Assembly (NCBI GenBank): GCA_004565275.1
Contig: SDOX01000018.1
Coordinates: 232,541-296,540 of the forward strand
Length of the DNA: 64,000 bases
Reading direction: 5' to 3'
DNA from: Nannochloropsis salina CCMP1776
Lineage: Eukaryota > Sar > Eustigmatophyceae > Eustigmatales > Monodopsidaceae
Shown: positions 43,021-52,466 of the stretch, in pieces
Layout of the letters: each line of letters starts with the position of its first letter
How positions within the stretch are numbered: position 1 is the stretch's first letter
Position numbers and translations under genes: made by a program
The notes under the pieces: model-generated
The model's database searches: none
The model's input: the letters and a program-made list of their open reading frames with translations, nothing else
Told to the model about the DNA's origin: nothing

Positions 43021-45069
43021 ATGGCCGATTTGGACGACCTGGAGATCTTCTCTATCTCCCTTGGAAGCCTACTTATCGTCATTTCCCTTATACTGTGTTG
43101 CTCGGCAGCTTGCCTAGCATGCTGTGGTGGCGCTTTCACCCCGCTCTGTTGTTGGTCTGGTTGGATCCTTGCATGCTGCTCCTGGAGGGACAGCTCTTAT
43201 CGCACCATTGGAGACAGGAATTTTACTACAATAACAGTGATCCCGCCTCCTCCTGTCGCCGTCGCCCCTTACCACAATATGAATTCTAGATCATATCCTG
43301 TCATCGGAACGGTGGTGGAGGAGCGCTCTGGCCCCTCTCAAGCCTACCATAGTCAGGCAGAGATGGAGCTCTCCAAAGGGACCCTTTCCGGCACCGTGGA
43401 AGGCATGGTGGTGGAAGGCAGCGCCCCGCCCGCCCCGCTCGCATCCCTGCCCCAGTGTCTGCCTCCATCGGATGCTTCTCTTCCTCACCACGCCCCTTCC
43501 TCGCATGGCCATGCAGCCCATGTCATAATGGCCGACCTGCATGCCACTCCCCCCCCCCAGACGTCTGTCCCCCGGGACTGGGGTTTTTTGGCCCTTTTCC
43601 TCCTCCACGCCTGCTTCCTCATCACCCTCGCTCTTAGCCTGGGCCTTCCCTCCCTCGGATTCTGGGGGCACGCCTTGGTCGACGACGCCAGTCGGACCGC
43701 GCCCCTCGCCCACTCTCCCGAGACCATCGCCGTCGCTCGCAACCTCCTCTGCCTGGCGGCGGGCCTTGGTCTGGTCGCGAATGTCCTGTCCTTTGTGTGG
43801 TTGGGATTCATGCTCAATCTGTCCACAGCCCTCATCACCAGCACCGTTTTCCTCAGCATCATGAGCGCCGCCCTCCTCGCCCTCCTCTCCCTTCTCTCCG
43901 GCCACCTGATCGGCTGCTTTCTCTTCGCCTCTCTGGCCGTCGCCGGCCTCTGCCTCCTCCGCGAGGACCCGTCTCGCGTCTTGGTTTCTTCCAGCATCCT
44001 GGGAACCGCTTGTCGCGCCGTGGCCGAGTCTCGAAATCTTTTCGGGGCCGCCTACCTCCTCATGGCTCTGCAGTTTCTCTGGGTCGTGATATGGGCCGTG
44101 GCCGCCACGGGCGTGTATACTACCGTCGCTGCCGACTCCCACGGGAATTACTTGCAGTCCGGTCGCCAGTATGGAGCCGGGCAGAAGGCGCTTCTAGGCT
44201 TCTTTCTGCTCTTCTCCCTGTACTGGGGCGCTGGCGTCTGTCAGAACACCTTGCGCTGCACCGTGGTCGGGGCCGTGGCGGCCTGGTGGTATGTTCCCGG
44301 CCCGGCCCGGGATTCCGTGAGCCTAGCTTTGGCTCGGGCGACGGGGCCCTCGCTGGGAAGCGTTTGTAAGGGCTCATTGGCGGTCTCGTTGATCGAGACG
44401 TGCAGGGCCAGCCTGCGCGGCCTGGGGGGCGTGGGCTTGGGCGGGAGCGAACGGAGGCCGGGTTGCTGTACTTGCTGCCTGTGCCCGGGATGCTGTCTCT
44501 GTGGCTGCCGCTGGGTGTGTGGGTGTGTGCTGGACTACCTGCTGGGGTGCGTGGAGGCGGCCTGGCGGGCCTTCAACCGGTTCGCCTTCGTCTTCGTAGG
44601 GGTCTGGGGCTACCCGTATGGCGAAGCTGCCCGTCTAGCGCTGCGTTTGTTCGAAACGAGGGGATGGGAAGTGATCCTCAACGATTATCTGATCGGCAAC
44701 GTCCTCTTCCTCGGCTGCATGCTCATGGGTGGCGTCACGGCCTTTTTAGGGGTCATGACAACGCGGCTCCTGCCCGAGGCCTTCGAGGCCCTCCCCGCCT
44801 CCGCCACCTTCGTCGGTCTGGCGGGCTTTCTGATCGGAATGGGCAATTGCCTGCTCTTTGTGAGCGTGGTGTCGTCGGCCGTGGACACGGTCTTCGTCTG
44901 CTTTGCGGCAAGTCCTTACGTCTTGCAAACAAATCGCCCCGCGGAGTACGCGCATTTGCGCCATGTATTTGACCAAGGGAGGGAGAGAGGTATTGTAGTG
45001 GATGTGGGCTGCTCACAGGATGGGCGAGGGGAGAGGGTGCCGTTGAATGTGGCTCAGGTGTCGATATGA
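43021..45069 (+). CDS. choline transporter-like protein (CTL/SLC44, Pns1 family)
   Basis: This is a polytopic plasma- or endomembrane protein of 682 residues. Animal members move choline; Pns1 of fungi has no proven substrate. A first membrane segment (ISLGSLLIVISLILCCSAAC) is followed by a Cys-rich stretch and a cytosolic loop with Pro/Ser. About nine more hydrophobic segments run from residue 185 to 650. The family core is clear: NLFGAAYLLMALQFLWVVIW and VGAVAAWWYVPG, then SVCKGSLAVSLIETCR. The Cys-cluster loop (GCCTCCLCPGCCLCGCRW), NRFAFVFVGVWGYPYGEAAR and the final AVDTVFVCFAASPYVLQTNRPAEY complete it. The single-exon reading starts at the ATG at 43021. Confidence 0.88.
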   Translation: MADLDDLEIFSISLGSLLIVISLILCCSAACLACCGGAFTPLCCWSGWILACCSWRDSSYRTIGDRNFTTITVIPPPPVAVAPYHNMNSRSYPVIGTVVEERSGPSQAYHSQAEMELSKGTLSGTVEGMVVEGSAPPAPLASLPQCLPPSDASLPHHAPSSHGHAAHVIMADLHATPPPQTSVPRDWGFLALFLLHACFLITLALSLGLPSLGFWGHALVDDASRTAPLAHSPETIAVARNLLCLAAGLGLVANVLSFVWLGFMLNLSTALITSTVFLSIMSAALLALLSLLSGHLIGCFLFASLAVAGLCLLREDPSRVLVSSSILGTACRAVAESRNLFGAAYLLMALQFLWVVIWAVAATGVYTTVAADSHGNYLQSGRQYGAGQKALLGFFLLFSLYWGAGVCQNTLRCTVVGAVAAWWYVPGPARDSVSLALARATGPSLGSVCKGSLAVSLIETCRASLRGLGGVGLGGSERRPGCCTCCLCPGCCLCGCRWVCGCVLDYLLGCVEAAWRAFNRFAFVFVGVWGYPYGEAARLALRLFETRGWEVILNDYLIGNVLFLGCMLMGGVTAFLGVMTTRLLPEAFEALPASATFVGLAGFLIGMGNCLLFVSVVSSAVDTVFVCFAASPYVLQTNRPAEYAHLRHVFDQGRERGIVVDVGCSQDGRGERVPLNVAQVSI

Positions 45070-45333
45070 GGTAACGGAGAGCGAGGAAGAATGAGAGGAG
45101 AGTGGTAATGATGTTGGGAGAAGGAACAAGGGCACCAGAAGAATGCCATGTCTTCGACAGGGAGGCTAGATTGAAGAAAGATTATACAGTGCATTGTTTG
45201 ATAGGAAAGCCCAAGAGATTGAAAGTAATCAAGACTTCTGAGAACGGAAAGCATGCTCAGACGTATATTCACTTCGTCGACCGCAGGCCGTAAGTCTGCA
45301 CGCTAAAGGCAACTGCCCACCCGTCTACCTACT
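45070..45333. other. convergent 3' region, CTL / VTE6-like
   Basis: This is 264 bp of non-coding sequence. The 63-codon plus-strand frame at 45102-45293 has no clear homology and is not called. Confidence 0.5.
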
Positions 45334-46530
45334 TCACCAAAGCAAACGCCCCAAAACGGGGGCGAGAGCCGTGGTAAGCGCGATGGATATCAGGTTTACA
45401 TGCTCGTTGCTCAACAGATCCAGGCCGCTGATTAAGCGCACTTGCTCCGCGCCCCGCCCTTGCCGCTCCTGAGCTGTCGGATGCTTCACCACCCTCTTCT
45501 TTTCCGCGCAGTACCAGGTCGCTTGGAATAGTCCACCCAGGATCGAGTCGGACAAAGAGCCGATGAAACCACATGCGGCCCCGATCACAGTCATGAAGAA
45601 CCAGCCTGGGCACCATCCAGCCCCGGAGGCGTCATCTGGCATTCCAAGGACAAAACCGAGGATGCTATGACCGGTCCCGATCAGTGCACCTCCAGCGATA
45701 GATGCCAAGGTGCCCGTCAAGGACATACCACCGTTCGTACCCCTGGGCACGACCCGTCGAAAGCCGGCCGTGACCAAGCGCGGGGATGAAGGACTCAATA
45801 TGCCAATTTCGGACGCCCACGTGTCCCCGTTGCAACATGCATAGTGCCCCACGTACGCACAGAGAAGTCGACTACGCAATGGGCTCGCTTCAAAATTTAA
45901 GGGGAGGTCGTCGGGGCCGAGGAGGAAGACGAAGGCAACCGCTATCAGGGTACCCAAAAAAGAGCAGGCAAGGACTTGGGCTGCAGAACGTTGGCCCCCT
46001 TGCTTGTGATCTTCTTCCAAAAGTGCCTTCGTTTCACATCGAAACCTGGTGAGTATTGAGCTGCTTTGGTAAAATAGAATCATCAGAGCACCGAACCGGA
46101 GAGATGCCCCCATGCTTAAAAAGCCAACCACCCAAGCAGCCAATGCGCCACTCTTGGAAAGGGAGTGCTTCCGCAGACCTCGATACGACAAAGTCGTAGC
46201 AAATATGGTTGCCATAACCAGATTAATGAGAAATTTTGATGATGGTCTTGACGCCTCCGAGACGGGTAGAGGTGGTAATTTATCCGGAAGGGACATGTTT
46301 TCCCTTTGGGTATGTACATGGAAGAGTTGGGCAGTTTGAGCGAAAACCTCAACAAAGTCAAAAGACAGCATCTCTTCGAAACCCGATGCACTTCTATCAC
46401 TTCTATCACTGATCTTGTTAAGTAATGCCTTTCCGGCAACGTACACCCTCGGTGCTTGGAAGCCCGGGGCTGTGACCATTTGTCGAACATACGAAAACCT
46501 CCTGCGAGGTCCAGGGACTCCACTCTGCAT
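45334..46530 (-). CDS. VTE6: DUF92/TMEM19 family protein, VTE6-like phytyl-phosphate kinase
   Basis: The plant member VTE6 phosphorylates phytyl phosphate to the diphosphate, recycling chlorophyll phytol into tocopherol; animal TMEM19 has no known role. The single exon gives 398 residues. Conserved parts are LSKSGALAAWVVGFLSMG, FYQSSSILTRF, HYACCNGDTWASEIGILS (GDTWASE), FRRVVPRGTNGGMSLTGTLAS and GFIGSLSDSILGGLFQATW, with a terminal NLISIALTTALAPVL segment. At least six hydrophobic helices are visible. The N-terminal 100 residues are hydrophilic and poorly conserved; starts at 46530 or 46293 (MSLPDK) are both possible. No clear plastid signal is present, so the biochemical transfer from plants is inference. 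A 9-bp direct duplication (acttctatc) at about 46390-46408 encodes SDRSDRS. Confidence 0.85.
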   Translation of the reverse strand: MQSGVPGPRRRFSYVRQMVTAPGFQAPRVYVAGKALLNKISDRSDRSASGFEEMLSFDFVEVFAQTAQLFHVHTQRENMSLPDKLPPLPVSEASRPSSKFLINLVMATIFATTLSYRGLRKHSLSKSGALAAWVVGFLSMGASLRFGALMILFYQSSSILTRFRCETKALLEEDHKQGGQRSAAQVLACSFLGTLIAVAFVFLLGPDDLPLNFEASPLRSRLLCAYVGHYACCNGDTWASEIGILSPSSPRLVTAGFRRVVPRGTNGGMSLTGTLASIAGGALIGTGHSILGFVLGMPDDASGAGWCPGWFFMTVIGAACGFIGSLSDSILGGLFQATWYCAEKKRVVKHPTAQERQGRGAEQVRLISGLDLLSNEHVNLISIALTTALAPVLGRLLW

Positions 46531-49365
46531 TGTTAAAGAGCAATCAATGGAAGGCTGGTGGAATCATTTTTCTTTTTATTCCCAGGTAGTGTGCTCGCTA
46601 CCTTTTACGTGTCTAAACGTAGATTTCATGTTCGTTTGAAGGGAGGGAAAAAAATGCGCGACAGGAGATTTTTTTCTTGGCGAGCATCCCGAGCTGTTGG
46701 GCGCAGGACCGAAGGGAGGGGAAAGGAAAAGCATTCTAGGGTTTGCAAAGTGTCCCTCGTCATTGGCCAATCAAGTTCTAGTACAGAAGGTAGTAAAAAG
46801 GTCGATTATAGTACACTTTAATCCGTTTTCATGCACGCGTTGAAACAACTCATTTCTTGAGTGTTTTTCCCGACCTCCATCACTATTTGTGTGTCCCCTG
46901 GTGATGGGTTCGACCTATACCGCGTGTAATGAATTTCTCCGAGATGTTGCCGTTTGAGACTTCTAATACCAGACATTTATCTGTCGAAAGGGTACTTTGA
47001 CGACACCGGTCGATTATTTGTCAAAAATATGACGCAAACAATCCGCGGGAGGTGAATGCGCTGCATTGACTTTCAAAGAATAAGCAATTTATAATTTACA
47101 TTTAAAATAGTGCGCTTATATAGATTCTAAGTTTGATCCTATTTTCTATAAACCATTCTATTCACACCGTGGAATTGGATGTGGCTGAATTGTTCTAAGG
47201 GAAAACAGGTCTTGGGAAGCGCCGACCTTCGGATACTAGGAGACGTTCCCTGATCGACTGATCGACTGTTTTACAAGTAATGTTTCATGCGATAATATAC
47301 GCCAAAAGAGACAAAGTTCAAGAGGTGGGACTTTGACCAATCGCATAATACCTGCTGCCTTCAATTTCGCACAAAAATCAAGCCTTCAAAATCGTGGGCA
47401 TGTGTTCGTACGTGGTACCCAGTGACATCTGGAAGGATGAGAAGTCTCTCTATTTTAATATCGGAAAATGCGAGAGTCGATCATATGATCAACTGGAGAG
47501 CAAATCAGATGTGCAAAATTGTGTGCTGCAATTCGTCCTAGCTTTCTCATTGAAGAGGTCCTACCACAACAAGAGTTATATATGTGTATGATCGCCCAAC
47601 ACAGAAATCATCACAAATGTAACTCATCGTATCGTTTTGCACCTGACGCCTTTTGAATATGGTATCGGCTCTCGTGTGGGCCACATAAACATTTGGGTAA
47701 GGCTCATGAAAATCCCACCGACATGCATGCCACGAATCTCATCTTTGCGACCAAATTTAATTTCTCATGCGTCGAAAGGTAAAGCTACGTACAGCGGTGT
47801 GGTGCAGGAATATCTCTATGATGTGGTCTTTGGCAGCCCATGGGCTGTTTCCAGGGCTTTGATATACAACATGAAGTGACAGGTTTCAATACCTGCTTTG
47901 GCGGTGGAATATTTTACAGGACAATTACATCGCCATCTACTGCTTCAATTGTTCCTTTGAGGCAATTGCTCTGCTTTCTAAGTAGGTTTGCCCTTACTAA
48001 GTAGTCAGATATCTTGAGCGCTCCGCCTTTCTCTTGATAAAGGATTTTTTCTTCACTTCAAAAACCCACCGCTCGCGAGTCAGTCGCATATACGTATTTT
48101 TCAGAACAATATGAATTATGGTGTCAGATTATTAAACAAGAAGACGCATTTAATGCGGCATACCGGCGCTATCAACCCTCAACCTTCCTCCAGTATTTTC
48201 TTCCCTTCTCAATTTCCCTCCCTGCTCCTCACATTATCGTTCGCGGGTTGTCCACCTCCATGATTAGTACACGCCAATATGGTTCTTATCATATTTCAAG
48301 ATGACTACACAGTCCTATTTGTGAAAAAATCAATATGACGAGTATTCCGCAGGGTTACACAGAGGGGCCGCAAATTTGGGCCATGCGGTATCAAGCACCG
48401 CATGCCTTTACTTAGGCCGGCCACCTGCAATCAAGACGAAATCTGGTCTGTCACATTCGTAATTCGAGATTATGCGTCATGACACTCATGACTGGCTTCC
48501 TTGAACAAGTCATGTCAGCTTACCTAAGTTTGAGTTCGACTACTATAGTGGATCGCCATCGGCCTGCCGACAGGTCAGGCGAATAAGAGAGACAAGACTT
48601 ATCAGTTTAAGATGCACCCCAAAAAAACAGGGCACCTAAAGGTGTCACGAGAAAGACTTGGCCAACGCGTCGCAAGAAGGATTTGGCATCTCCTCGCACA
48701 TTGTTGTCCGTGGCGACCTTCAGCGTCCATGGTTTTCTATCCAGGAAGCAAAATTGGTACGGTAGCTCGGCACCCGCCCTCCGATGTCGAGGAAGGCTGG
48801 CTCGCCCGCTGGAGCTTTGCCGGGAGTTGTACCCTCGGACAAAATACCGCTCACTACTTCTAATGACCGACAAAAGAGCAACTATTCAATGGCGTGTCCG
48901 CTTGCATGACAATCTATCCCAAGTCTAAGTGTTGAACGCCTGAGCGGGTCTCTTGGTTCCATGGCAGAGTGGCCTAGGGCCTGCACATTCACCTCGTGTG
49001 CGACCACGACGGCGATTCCGTGGATTTCGGCAATCGTTACACTTCCATTATTATGGGTCTTCCCCGTATTTACTGGGACCTCGATCTGCAGGAGGGGTGC
49101 ATGGGAAATGAGCCATATCGTTCACAAATTACGTAGCGCAAGTGGATGCGTTTGAAAAGCTCTGCTCAAAGGTCGATGTCATTCATCCATGCGTGGACAT
49201 ATTCAATCATCCGGACTTCCACCGCAGTTGCTGTTTGAGCCAAGTCACGGATGTCGAGATATTCGACAACAAAATATGTGTTTTAGAATTTTCCAAAAAT
49301 TAAAACGAGTTTTCACAGAGTATTGCTGAATAGGTCAATGCTTGTATCCATTCTCATCCCACAGA
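46531..49365. other. gene-poor, AT-richer island of 2.8 kb
   Basis: This is the largest gap in the window, with base composition visibly richer in A/T than its neighbours, especially 46800-48600. Open frames of 64-90 codons (for example 47394-47591, 47637-47879 and 48607-48873 minus) show no motif or splice context. A 14-bp perfect palindrome (CAGCCCATGGGCTG) lies at 47834-47847, and a GATCGACT tandem duplication near 47252-47268. An A-box-like TGGCAGAGTGG at 48962-48972 has no matching B box, so I do not call a tRNA. The right end is probably the promoter of the bZIP-PAS gene; 49361-49365 ends in a CACAG acceptor-like sequence. Confidence 0.6.
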
Positions 49366-50883
49366 ATGGTCGGCTCGGTGGAGCTTGGGGCCACCAAATC
49401 CAGAGCAGCCAGTACTGGTTCCACCAACGGAGCTCCGCGGGAAGGCCATGGGTTCAAATCATTACTGGAGGCTTGCAATAGGATACAAGAGAAACAATCT
49501 AACAAAATAAGTAGCACTATGAATTGTCCATCTACATCATCATCTTGTGGGCTGCCGGCCGAAGGCAAAGTCGAGACAACATCCGCTTCCAAGAACCCAG
49601 ATGGTCCCAAGGAAGAATTTTACCACCCGCTTGAGAAATTCTCACGGATGGCCGGGCTTGGGCGAGATAAGACCACATCCACACCGCTCACAAACACTTC
49701 TAACGGCGCATCGTCCTTATCTTCGCAGGCGCTGAGAGCCTTGTCTCAGGCCTCATCCTTCTCGCGCGACGCGGGCTATCCCACTCCCGTGCCCGAGAAG
49801 CTCGCCTACATGCCTCCCGTGCAACAAAAAGATGGGAACGCTTCCACAGTATCATACTCCCCTTTCCCCTTACTCTCAGCTACATCTTCTCGATCTCATG
49901 CGTCGTCGTCCTCCTGTCCTTCCCTATCTACTTCGTCCTCCACATCCGAGAAGGACCTTCCTGCGGGCACGTCTGAGGGCTTCGCGCAATCCAAAAACTT
50001 GGGCCAAGGCCGCCTCGATTCATCCAATGTCATGGGGCTTGTGAACGGACAATTTATGCGTCATTTTCCGGGACCTCCCACGGCCTTGGCAGTTCCCACT
50101 CCAGCCGGGTGTGTAGATGCAAACGCTCCTCCGCAGAGGATAGTCCCCCCCGTTGACATGACGGGGGTTTCGACGCGTTCCTACAGAGGGAATAGAAAAT
50201 TCGACACACAGATCCATAGAGATAGCAGTGGGAATGAGGAGGAGGAGGCCGATGATGATGAGGGCAGTGAGGATGGGAAAAACTACCAGTTGGACTTGAC
50301 TACCCTGGGCAAAAAACGGCGAGCCCCCCGTATGGATTTCTCCAAGCTGACGCCCGAAGAGCAGATACAGTGGAAGAAAGCTCGGGCACGAAAATATAGT
50401 GCCATGGCTCGCGAGCGGCAGTCCAAGAAAGAGGAGGCCCTGCGCGCGGAGGTGGGCAGGCTCCAAGTGTACAAGACGCTGGTAGAGGCGGCCCCGGATG
50501 CGATGCTGCTGCTGTCCAACGACGCTCAGGGGCGCATTCTCTTTGCGAATAAAGAGAGCGAAAAGTTGTTTGGGTTCACTCCAAAGGGAGGCGCCGAGAA
50601 GCCATTGCCAGGGCGCTGTCTCTGGGAGTGGTTGGACGTGACGGACAGGGTGGCTATCTTCGCAGCCATCGGGAAGGTCGTTCTCTGCAAGCATCTGGTG
50701 CACGCGGTGCCCTGTACTGTCTGGCTTCCCTCCGGTTCTGTCCCAACGCACGCCGCACGAGGGCCGCAACAGTCGTTGAAAGTCCTGATTACGCTTAGGT
50801 CAAGCGCGCAGGGCCTGATTTTGATCATCCGGCCACACCAGTATACGGACCGGGACTCGGCTTCCATGCCGGGTGCCATGTGA
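49366..50883 (+). CDS. bZIP-PAS-like transcription regulator
   Basis: This is a probable nuclear DNA-binding protein of 505 residues. The N-terminal 320 residues are disordered and Ser/Thr/Pro-rich. An acidic patch (NEEEEADDDEGSEDG) is followed by KKRRAPRMDFSKLTPEEQIQ. A basic region and short leucine-type helix come next (WKKARARKYSAMARERQSKK, EEALRAEVGRLQVYKTLVE), running directly into a PAS domain (AAPDAMLLLSNDAQGRILFANKESEKLFGF). The basic region keeps the SAxxxRxR spacing of bZIP proteins, but the invariant Asn position is Lys. bZIP-PAS fusions are a known stramenopile family. No LOV cysteine motif is present, so it is not an aureochrome. The start at 49366 sits just after an acceptor-like CACAG, so a 5' leader exon is likely. 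Confidence 0.8.
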   Translation: MVGSVELGATKSRAASTGSTNGAPREGHGFKSLLEACNRIQEKQSNKISSTMNCPSTSSSCGLPAEGKVETTSASKNPDGPKEEFYHPLEKFSRMAGLGRDKTTSTPLTNTSNGASSLSSQALRALSQASSFSRDAGYPTPVPEKLAYMPPVQQKDGNASTVSYSPFPLLSATSSRSHASSSSCPSLSTSSSTSEKDLPAGTSEGFAQSKNLGQGRLDSSNVMGLVNGQFMRHFPGPPTALAVPTPAGCVDANAPPQRIVPPVDMTGVSTRSYRGNRKFDTQIHRDSSGNEEEEADDDEGSEDGKNYQLDLTTLGKKRRAPRMDFSKLTPEEQIQWKKARARKYSAMARERQSKKEEALRAEVGRLQVYKTLVEAAPDAMLLLSNDAQGRILFANKESEKLFGFTPKGGAEKPLPGRCLWEWLDVTDRVAIFAAIGKVVLCKHLVHAVPCTVWLPSGSVPTHAARGPQQSLKVLITLRSSAQGLILIIRPHQYTDRDSASMPGAM

Positions 50884-52466
50884 GTAGTGGGAGAGAAATA
50901 TAGGGCGAAAGACAATTGAATGAGCGTAGGAGCGGGTGGAATGACGAATGGGAAAATCACACGAATGGGCAAAATGAGTCTCTTGAAAGAAGGGGCCGCT
51001 GTATGCATGAAGGAGTCATGCGAGAAAGAGAATGTGATTATCGTGCCTCTCGGCGTGCATCGAAAAGCATAGCTGTCAATGTCATGAATATAGAGCATCG
51101 CAAGAGGGGTGCTATGCATTGGCGGGTCAAGAACAAAGCGTGAAAAGATTTGGGACGAAAGTGTGATTTGAAAGGAAGCGCGTGACAAGAATTTGCCGAA
51201 CATAAGAATGTTTAGAATGAGATCTTTTGCTGTCTCGATGCGAGTGGAAGATGTAAAGAGAAATGCACCACATCACATGATACGACATGACGGACAAATC
51301 GCTAGACACTCTCCGTAAACCTACGTACTGGTTTTTTCAATTCTTTCCCATCTTCCAGTCCCCCGCCGCTTGCTTCTTTTTGCGTACTTTCTGCACACTG
51401 CTGTCACTCACGTCCTCATCCCTCCTAAGTGTCGCTGAAGGCAAGAAAGTTGCCTCCGATCTGTACACCACCTTTTAACGCATGGTAAATTCTCAGTTCA
51501 CACCCACGCAGTCTGCGACGCTGTGACCATGCCGCGGGTGCCGCACATGGCCCCGTCCCGCCTCCCGCCCTCTAATCTCGCCAGCGCCTCCAGGCGCACA
51601 CTCCTTGCCTTGGACATAAGAGAGCAGCATCCATGCTTCATGACCGAATCCAGAGCCCCAGTGGATAGGTAAAGTAGAGATTGCAAGATCATCGCAAGTG
51701 GGAGGGTAAGGACGAGCGAAAAAGGGGTTGTTGCGACTTGGACAGGAGGGGAAACGAGAGGGGAAGGTCGACGCCATCATATTCCTCGGTGGACGGAGAA
51801 GCCTTATATGGTAGAGAGAATAACCGGTGATAAGGGACCGAAGAACGTTCATAGGAATCGCAATTGCTATGCCCTTTAGTGTCCAGGATCCACGAAGAAG
51901 TCATTGGATGTTCCGGTACCGTTTGATCAGTCTCCGCCCCTTATGCCCCTCCCTTGTAGTGATTAGTCCGAAGCAAAATGTAGAGACTCGCTGCGTTTCA
52001 TTCAATTTTCCTATGATATTCTGCTATTGGTTTAATTGGGAGCATATGGGTGGGCGGGTCGCGCCGCTTGAGCCATGACGCCTTATTATGCACCTCATCG
52101 CTTCACTGTCTTAGGACGTCCGTTGTCCCTGGACTTCGGGTCATCGGGCCCCGCTATCTGCGCTCCGTCGCCACTGCAGCCGCGTAGGCCTGAGAGAGCG
52201 GTTGTTCGAAGAAAAATCTTGAGTTTGGGCAAAAATGCTGTTGAGTTGGGCCATTTCAAGCCAGCTAGCGACTCTTCAGCCAGGGGGTAAGGTGTCCTTC
52301 AAGGGGAGGGAGGTTAATATTTGCAAAGACGGGGCAGGCCTTAATATTTACAGACGGCCTCAAACATCAATCACACAGGCGCATGATGGCTTGTGGATAA
52401 TTGCTACATTCCTGGAGAGGACAATTTCAGCAACAACTTGTCTTTCCGAGCTCTTACAGTTCTACC
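50884..52466. other. intergenic, 1.6 kb, no gene supported
   Basis: The minus-strand frame at 51493-51852 (119 codons) and the plus-strand frames near 52075-52537 have no recognisable domain. The right-hand 100-200 bp are presumably the AAR2 promoter and leader. Confidence 0.5.

Noticed and set aside
43291-44142. 283-codon minus-strand Gly/Glu/Arg frame
   Set aside because: It is the shadow of the CTL membrane protein, whose sequence is clearly the coding strand.
45102-45293. Short plus-strand frame with a GKHAQTYIHFVD stretch recalling eIF5A
   Set aside because: The similarity is to a few residues only. The rest does not fit, and it lies in a convergent 3' region.
48607-48873. 88-codon minus-strand frame considered as a transposon or gene remnant
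   Set aside because: No reverse transcriptase, transposase or other domain is seen, and there are no terminal repeats.
48955-49040. tRNA-like sequence (A-box-like TGGCAGAGTGG)
   Set aside because: There is no B box (GGTTCRANYCC) at the right distance and no acceptor stem pairing could be found.
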